NCBI GenBank assembly: GCA_037693485.1
Contig: CM075345.1
Coordinates: 93,578,001-93,642,000, forward strand
Length of the DNA: 64,000 bases
Reading direction: 5' to 3'
From: Kitagawia praeruptora
Lineage: Eukaryota > Streptophyta > Magnoliopsida > Apiales > Apiaceae
Made by a program: the position numbers and the translations under genes. The notes beneath the pieces are model-generated. The model saw only the letters and a list, made by a program, of their open reading frames with translations. It did no database searches and was not told the origin of the DNA. Shown here one piece after another: positions 58,901 to 64,000 of this stretch (position 1 is the stretch's first letter; every line of letters starts with the position of its first letter).

Positions 58901-61900
58901 AGATTTGGCAGTAAAGAAGATGCATGAAAAACCTAAGAGGCTAGGTTTGAAGAAGGGAAGGAAGTTACTGATTGGATTCAAGATTGTGAGCTTTACTTTG
59001 AGATCTTTGGAGTTCAGGATAACAATAAGGTTGTGGTTGCTGGTATGCATTTGGAGGGTACAGCCAAAAGCTGGTATCAAGTGTATGCTATGGATAGGAG
59101 GAACCTGAGGTGGCAGGACTTCTGTCAACAATTTACAGCCAGGTTTGGTGTGAAGGAACATGAGTTGATACAAGAAAAGCTCAAGCAAATGAGGCAAGAA
59201 GGAACTGTGGAGGCTTACTGTGATCAATTTGCTTTGTGTATGGGGAAGTTGAAGGTTGTAATGCCACATTTTCCTGAAGAATACTTTGTAGAATGTTTTG
59301 TTAGTGGGTTACAAGATGATGTTAATAGTGTGGTAAGGTCACTAGATCCAGTAACTGTTGAGCAAGCTTTCAAGAGAGCTAGGTTGTGCCAAGAAATTAA
59401 TAGCAGATGGGAGAATAAGAAGACTAGAAATAAACCAGCAAGTGTTACTGGAGGACTAGTGAATGTCAAGGGTGAGATGTGTGAGCTAAGCAAAGCTCCT
59501 GCTCGGGATTCACAGCCAGAGATTAAACTTCACAGCAGGAAAAGTCAGAAATTTAAGATGGAAGGTAAGGTTGAAAAAGCATCAGACAAGGAACAGGAAG
59601 AGGAAGGTTATGTTACTCCTGCCGGTTGGAAGGCCAAGGTCAGGCATGAAAGAAATGCGCTAACACCAGATTCAGTGCCTCATTTCGAGTTGAGACTCAA
59701 TAAGTTTGAAGGAGCAGAAGTCTTTGAATATTCACAGGTTTATGAGGTTTATAAGCACCAGTTGGTTGTTTGTGGCATAGGAAATATGGCAGAGTGGCCA
59801 AACCTTACAAAGGAACCTCCTAATAGACAACAGAAGAGGGGAGTGTTTAAAGACCTTGCACATGCTGCCTTGGAAACTTATACAGGGAAACCTATCTATG
59901 ATGAAGGGCCTGTCTATGATGAAGAACAGGGGAGGGCCAGGAGTGTTGGCCTGAACATGAAATCCGGCAGCATTAGGAGGAGATAACTCAAATTCACCTG
60001 ACCTCTTACAATCTGAACTTTGCACAAATGAAGGATTAGAGGCTGATTTGAAAAACAAACCTAACAAGGTACTTAAAGATGGTGACAAACCAAAGATTGT
60101 TTATTACAATGGTGAAGAGCAACAAGGCACCGTTGTTGAAGAAGAACATTCAATTATCCTTACCAACACCAACATGAGAGAGGAATTAACTGAAGATGTC
60201 CTTAGCACAGATGGTCAAACAGTTGCAAATTCTTCTTGTTTGGATAAGAGTTCTAGCCATCTTGAGAATAAGAACATGATTATCTTTGATCCAAGAGGTC
60301 TTGTGCAAGAAGATCATTCAAAAGGTGTTAATCATAACTCCAAAGATATGATCATGAGTGAGATACAACTAGAAGAAGCTGTCAGGAAAGACTCTATTGG
60401 TAGCAAACTTAGGCACTGGCAAGATTTTGATTTTTTGGCAATGGAGCAGCAGCTATTGAAGGAAACATCTCAGCTGCAAAGAAAGGGTTTTATTACTAGG
60501 ATTGGAAATTCAGCTAGAGTAGAAAGCCAGAATGTTCAAAAGGAAAGTGATGGGTTTGATAAGATTGTTAGTGAGATTAATCAACAATATGTTGATTTTG
60601 TGAGAACTGGAATGATTGTACTGCCCTACAAGTACAAATACATGATGCTAGAACAAGGCAAACCTCAATTTGACAATTCAGTGACACCTGAATACTATGA
60701 CAGATCAAGGAAAAGTATTACAGTATACATATTTGATCCTGGAGGAGAATTTGTTTGTCATCATGGTATTCTACTAGTTGTTTCTGCTGGAATTCCAAAA
60801 TTTGAACTACTACAAGATGTTTTCAAGGAAAAGGACTGGTACACTAAAGGCAAAGAAAGAACAGGGATTAAGCAAATATCCACGAGGTATGAAGGCTGGC
60901 CCAAGACAATAAATAATGTTTCAGTGGGGACATGATTGAATTCAAGGGGGAAGGATTGTCAGGATAGTAGTATTAGTCTGTTAGTAACTGTTAGTAATCT
61001 TTACTAAGGGTATAATAGTCTTTCCATGTATTAGTTGTGGTAGTCTATAAATAGACTAGAAGTATTGTCATTTGAATTCATGTATGAAATATTCAGAAAA
61101 GGAAATCATTTTCCACCAGTTTCTCTCTCTCTCTAATTCTGTTATTCTGTTATAGCTTTCTCTCTCCTAGGGTTTCTATCTCTCTCTAGAAATCTCTCTA
61201 AATCTCTCTTTTCTGATCTGTTCTATCTCTGTTTCTAGCTCTAATCTCCTGTTATCTCTTGTTATCTACCTAGATTTACTGTTATTCATCTCTTAAAACA
61301 CAAAAAAACACAAAAACATTGAAAAACTAGAAAATTACTTTGTCAAGGCATGACAGTGACTCCTCTGTTGGGTTTAAACCCAATACGGTAGTATGAGCCT
61401 TGTTTGTTGATACAAGTCATGAATGTATGTGTAGACAGTTATAATACATGGTATGTCTTGGTCACAAAGTTATGTAATTAGGTGCCAAGAAGACTTGTTT
61501 TGTATAACAAGTATGGTAAGTCTTGGTAGCCAGTTTGAGATGGCTATGTATACAAAGTCATATCGTATTTGATAGGTAAAAAGTGCTTAAAGTGGTAGAC
61601 TTAAGTATCGCTCGAGAGCGGATGCTTAATATTGTTAGGCTTAGGCATCTTTTAAATAATTGTTTTGATTAATAATACAAGTTAGGACATGGTTTTTTCG
61701 CGTTATATTTGTTGTTCCTGTTTTGCTTCTACTTACTGATTTAATAAGAAGTAAAAGTGATACTTGAATAATACGTGACCGCACCTTAGTAAGTATGACA
61801 ACGGGTCTACAATTCGGTCTCAACGTAAACGTAAATTACTAGGAGCTTGGTTACAGCTTAGCTTGCAACAAAAAAGAAAATAACCTAAGAAAACAACAGC

Positions 61901-62991
61901 TACCGAAGCAACAAGAGAGTAAGGACCCAAAAATGTATCAAAAAATTTCAATCAGTACATCCACATATATATGCATGCTTTCGAGGAACAAATTGAAGAT
62001 ATAATCTTTTCCTCTGAAACTGCTCATTAAAACAATCAGACAAAACCTAAGCCACAATTCACATTAGCCGAGTACAACTCAAGCTCAAATACGCACAACT
62101 TTAAGAAAAAGCAAATGAGTCTTCCAGAGCAGCAACTCAAAGGCTTCTCTAGAAAAAAACAAATGTTCTCTAAAGCAATCAACTTCCTATACAACCAAAA
62201 TCAAATCAAGGCACAATAAAATCTAGACTCATATAGTATCAAAATCTCACGAAAGTTAACATAACTAGTTAATATTGTGTCTCCTGTGTAATGATTAATA
62301 CCAAAAGAAGGCTCATAATCCATATTTCGACAAAATCCTTCTAAAACTCCAACAACACATTATAAGATGCGGATAAAAAACAAAATACAGATTTACTGGG
62401 CAACGATAACTCCAAACACATGATGCCATGTAGCTTCACTAATTTCAACAAGTCCCTATTCCATAATATACATTAGCCAAGACACCAAACAAAAGAATAA
62501 ACTTTCTAAATGAACGCTCAAACTCATCCAAAATCAGTATCGATACTCTCCCCCTCATTACAACAATTCAACTAAATAGTAGTATTAACTAAAGTTTACG
62601 AAACTAATCTCAGATACTGACAACAAATCAAAAACAAAAGGACTCTACTAAAAGCAAAAGTAGGTGGGCTAATCAATCAATCTCTTCACAAAAAAACCCA
62701 GAAGCTCCATCTAATCATAAGATGATACTTTTAGACAAATCAAAGTAACCCAAATCAAAATAACCACAAACATCAAAACCCCAACTCACTATAATCTACA
62801 CAAAGACACATATATAATACAAGATAAAGAGACGAGAGAAGGCAAACCACCTTTGCAGAAATGTTTCCAGGATCAGAGTAATTTTCATTAAGTGAGTCAA
62901 GATTTGAGTAAGAGGAAAGAATGTCCTCGTTACCAAGATCATACCCTTTGGATCCCAAGTTGACCCGACCCGAAGAAGACCCAGATGCCAT
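55988..62991 (-). CDS. FLOE1-like: FLOE-type DUF1421 protein, three exons
   Basis: Exons on the minus strand are 62991-62851, 57664-57377 and 57139-55988, all phase 0 with GT/AG sites, giving 526 residues. Exon 1 encodes MASGSSSGRVNLGSKGYDLG and a short acidic/Ser stretch. Exon 2 into exon 3 encodes a conserved coiled coil (TVERTMKKYADNLMRFLEG through LRDKQELAETQKELAKIQL, about residues 70-170). A long Gln/Pro/Ser-rich disordered region with a polyQ run follows (56391-56416). The C-terminus carries a UBA-like DUF1421 helical domain (NELFEKLVSMGFRGDQVASV). The family includes Arabidopsis FLOE1 (At4g28300), a prion-like protein that condenses on hydration and tunes seed germination under water stress. 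Which FLOE paralog this is cannot be settled. Intron 1 is 5186 bases because of a retroelement on the opposite strand; intron 2 is 237 bases. The gene looks intact. Confidence 0.9.
56391..56416 (-). repeat. CAG/CTG run encoding polyglutamine
   Basis: About nine consecutive Gln codons, mostly CAG on the coding strand, lie in the QPS-rich region of the FLOE-like protein. A length-variable tract is likely. Confidence 0.9.
57824..58222 (+). repeat. Gag-only element, 5' LTR
   Basis: It contains a TATA-like ctataaatag at 57911-57920 and a long CT-rich part (57990-58140). Confidence 0.93.
58728..59986 (+). pseudogene. Gag of the gag-only element, one frameshift
   Basis: An N-terminal frame (58728 to about 58940) encodes a helical region. 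The frame then shifts and the retrotransposon gag domain continues to 59986, with KSWYQVYAMDRRNLRWQDFC, FTARFGVKEHELIQEKL and CDQFALCMGKLK. This capsid-type domain resembles that of Ty3/gypsy-like and TR-GAG elements. A zinc knuckle is not visible. The first 500 bases of the interior (58240-58727) are noncoding leader. With the frameshift the intact protein cannot be made. Confidence 0.75.
59961..60935 (+). CDS. Second ORF of the gag-only element, unknown function
   Basis: A frame open from 59961 to the stop ending at 60935 (first ATG at 60048, 295 codons) overlaps the end of the gag frame by 26 bases in a different frame. It is acidic in its first half and has a more globular second half with TVYIFDPGGEFVCHHGILLV and KFELLQDVFKEKDWY. 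I do not recognise the family and see no polymerase, integrase or protease motif. Its frame is clean over 975 bases. It could be a C-terminal extension of gag lost by one indel, or a separate product. Confidence 0.55.
   Translation, partial: NPAALGGDNSNSPDLLQSELCTNEGLEADLKNKPNKVLKDGDKPKIVYYNGEEQQGTVVEEEHSIILTNTNMREELTEDVLSTDGQTVANSSCLDKSSSHLENKNMIIFDPRGLVQEDHSKGVNHNSKDMIMSEIQLEEAVRKDSIGSKLRHWQDFDFLAMEQQLLKETSQLQRKGFITRIGNSARVESQNVQKESDGFDKIVSEINQQYVDFVRTGMIVLPYKYKYMMLEQGKPQFDNSVTPEYYDRSRKSITVYIFDPGGEFVCHHGILLVVSAGIPKFELLQDVFKEKDWYTKGKERTGIKQISTRYEGWPKTINNVSVGT
60957..61355 (+). repeat. Gag-only element, 3' LTR
   Basis: It has the same length as the 5' copy with three substitutions, and is followed by TSD gtgac. 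Confidence 0.93.
61361..62850 (-). other. Remainder of FLOE-like intron 1
   Basis: AT-rich intronic DNA with no coding signal; the donor GT is at 62850-62849. Confidence 0.7.
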
Positions 62992-63125
62992 AGATAATAC
63001 CCGGAGAGAGAGAGAGATGTAAGAAAATTAGATTAGGGTTTGGCAGAAAGTAAGAGAGAGAGAGAGGGGGGTTATGGGGATGAGTGATATATTGAATGGT
63101 AGGGAGAGAAAGAGAGATGACTGCT
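62992..63125 (-). promoter_or_regulatory. GA/CT-rich 5' UTR or core promoter of the FLOE-like gene
   Basis: Several (ga)n runs (63004-63018, 63052-63069, 63103-63119; CT-rich in the sense direction) lie just upstream of the start codon. CT-rich tracts near transcription starts are common in plants. Confidence 0.45.
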
Positions 63126-63377
63126 TTGCGTAGCTTGTCTGCAAAAAGGAAAGTTAGTAGGCTGATGGGATATTAGAGAGTTGCAGTAGATAAATTAATT
63201 TATTCAGACAAAAACAAATGTATAAAACGTTTTGGGAGGAGAGGAGATGTGGGGATAAAGAATCACGTTGACAGGACTCTGTCCTACAATTGTGAAGTAG
63301 TCGATTCTTTTAGAGGAATCAGGTTCCAATTTGTAGAGTGAATTATTTTATTGGAAACTTATAATCGGTAATTTTAA

Positions 63378-63668
63378 GAGGATGTTTGACATTACTTAAA
63401 ATAAGTTATTTTTGATTTAACGGAGGTGTTTTTAACTTAAAGGAAAAAGTAAAGTTGTTTACTTTAACGGAGGTGTTTTTAACTTTAAAAAAAAAAAACT
63501 TCATAAATCATAAGTCATAAGTCAAAAGTCAAAAGTACCTAAATTGAACTTATGACTTAAAGCAGTTTTTTAACTTAAAGCCGGCTTGAAGCCGAGGTAC
63601 ACAAACAGGGCAAAAACGACTTAAATTTAGCATTTTTTAGATTTAAGCCGTTGTTGCCAAACGGGCTC
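63378..63668. mobile_element. Tourist-like MITE with TSD taa
   Basis: This 291-base AT-rich element is flanked by taa at 63375-63377 and 63669-63671. Its imperfect terminal inverted repeats read gaggatgtttgacattac on the left and gagcccgtttggcaacaa (complement of the right end). Inside is a doubled ttaacggaggtgtttttaactt. TAA/TTA target duplications and these ends fit PIF/Harbinger MITEs. Confidence 0.55.
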
Positions 63669-63671
63669 TAA

Positions 63672-63727
63672 ATAAGCAATACATTTAAATATAGATATAA
63701 AATAATAGAAAGATATAGATCCTAACA
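63672..63727 (-). repeat. Start of an LTR (minus strand), truncated by the MITE
   Basis: On the minus strand TGTTAGGATC begins right after a purine-rich ...catggggcgtggaa, the usual purine tract/3' LTR junction. Only about 56 bases are seen before the MITE. Confidence 0.4.
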
Positions 63728-63752
63728 TTCCACGCCCCATGAAAAACAGCTT

Positions 63753-64000
63753 GTCTTCAAGTGCCAAATGTGTTAGGTATCATTCGCTCCATCAAATAAT
63801 AAAAGTTGTGGCTTGTGACATATGTGGCCTGGTTTGTAATGTTCATCGCAGTTAAAGCACAATCCTTTGGCACGTCTTTCTTTCTGTTCTGCCCAAGTAA
63901 GTCGTTTAGCTTCAGGAGGTAAGACATACATTAAAATGGTCAAGTGTGGGGTAAAAAGAACGGGTGAAGAAACATTGCGAGAATGATCTGAATTGGCTAG
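63753..64000 (-). pseudogene. Ty3/gypsy gag zinc-knuckle fragment at the window edge
   Basis: The minus strand encodes KRLTWAEQKERRAKGLCFNC followed by DEHYKPGHICHKPQLLLF, the gag knuckle of chromovirus-type Ty3/gypsy elements, then a stop. The next bases resemble the very end of pol and the purine tract, so protease, RT and integrase are missing between. The 5' part lies beyond the window. Confidence 0.65.

Larger units (their letters stand above)
57824..61355 (+). mobile_element. LTR retrotransposon with gag but no pol (TR-GAG-like), in FLOE intron 1
   Basis: LTRs of 399 bases (57824-58222 and 60957-61355) start TGTCAGGA and end GGCATGACA. The TSD gtgac lies at 57819-57823 and 61356-61360. 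The PBS tggtatcagagc (58226-58237) fits initiator Met tRNA and the purine tract caagggggaaggat precedes the 3' LTR. The 2.7-kb interior has gag and a second ORF but no protease, RT, RNase H or integrase. It must rely on another element for mobility. It lies opposite to the FLOE-like gene. Three LTR differences (about 0.75%) mark it as young. Confidence 0.92.

Overview
The window is a stretch of a plant nuclear genome, almost certainly from a eudicot with a large, repeat-rich genome. Two ordinary single-copy plant genes sit near the right end, a callose synthase (49748-55042) and a FLOE/DUF1421-type gene (55988-62991), both on the minus strand. Nearly everything else is transposable-element DNA, much of it with exact boundaries and target-site duplications (TSDs) that can be read directly. 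The species cannot be named from the sequence.

Layout, left to right. 1-1908: right end of a CACTA DNA transposon carrying two captured host-gene fragments, a dynamin-related (DRP3-type) GTPase exon and a broken DUF547 fragment. 1909-7062: AT-rich DNA with a 65-bp tandem duplication and two solo LTRs. 7063-9538: broken coat-protein/protease remnant of an endogenous caulimovirid (minus strand). 9583-36775: a foldback (long inverted-repeat) element of about 0.5 kb, split by a 26.7-kb SIRE-type Copia element (element A, minus strand, 9707-36379, TSD ggccc). Element A is itself split, inside gag, by a second SIRE-type Copia element (element B, plus strand, 21039-33593, TSD attaa). 37253-37390: a SINE with a 14-bp TSD. 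37459-39097: a non-autonomous Helitron. 39347-49208: a young, complete Ty3/gypsy Tat-lineage element (TSD agatg) with an apparently intact three-exon gene on the opposite strand. 49748-55042: uninterrupted callose synthase coding sequence. 55988-62991: FLOE-like gene whose first intron holds a 3.5-kb LTR element with gag but no pol (57824-61355, TSD gtgac). 63378-63668: Tourist-like MITE upstream of the FLOE-like gene. 63727-64000: edge of another Ty3/gypsy remnant.

How the parts relate. LTR divergence agrees with the nesting: element A about 2%, nested B about 0.9%, the gag-only element about 0.75%, the Tat element about 0.5%. Every retrotransposon polyprotein is interrupted, often by TAG codons. 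No bacterial-type features, rRNA, tRNA genes or CRISPR arrays were seen. The least ordinary items are the spliced antisense gene of the Tat element, the two gene fragments inside the CACTA element, the gag-plus-unknown-ORF element in the FLOE intron, and the complementary short words shared by the LTRs and pol-ORF3 spacers of both SIRE elements.
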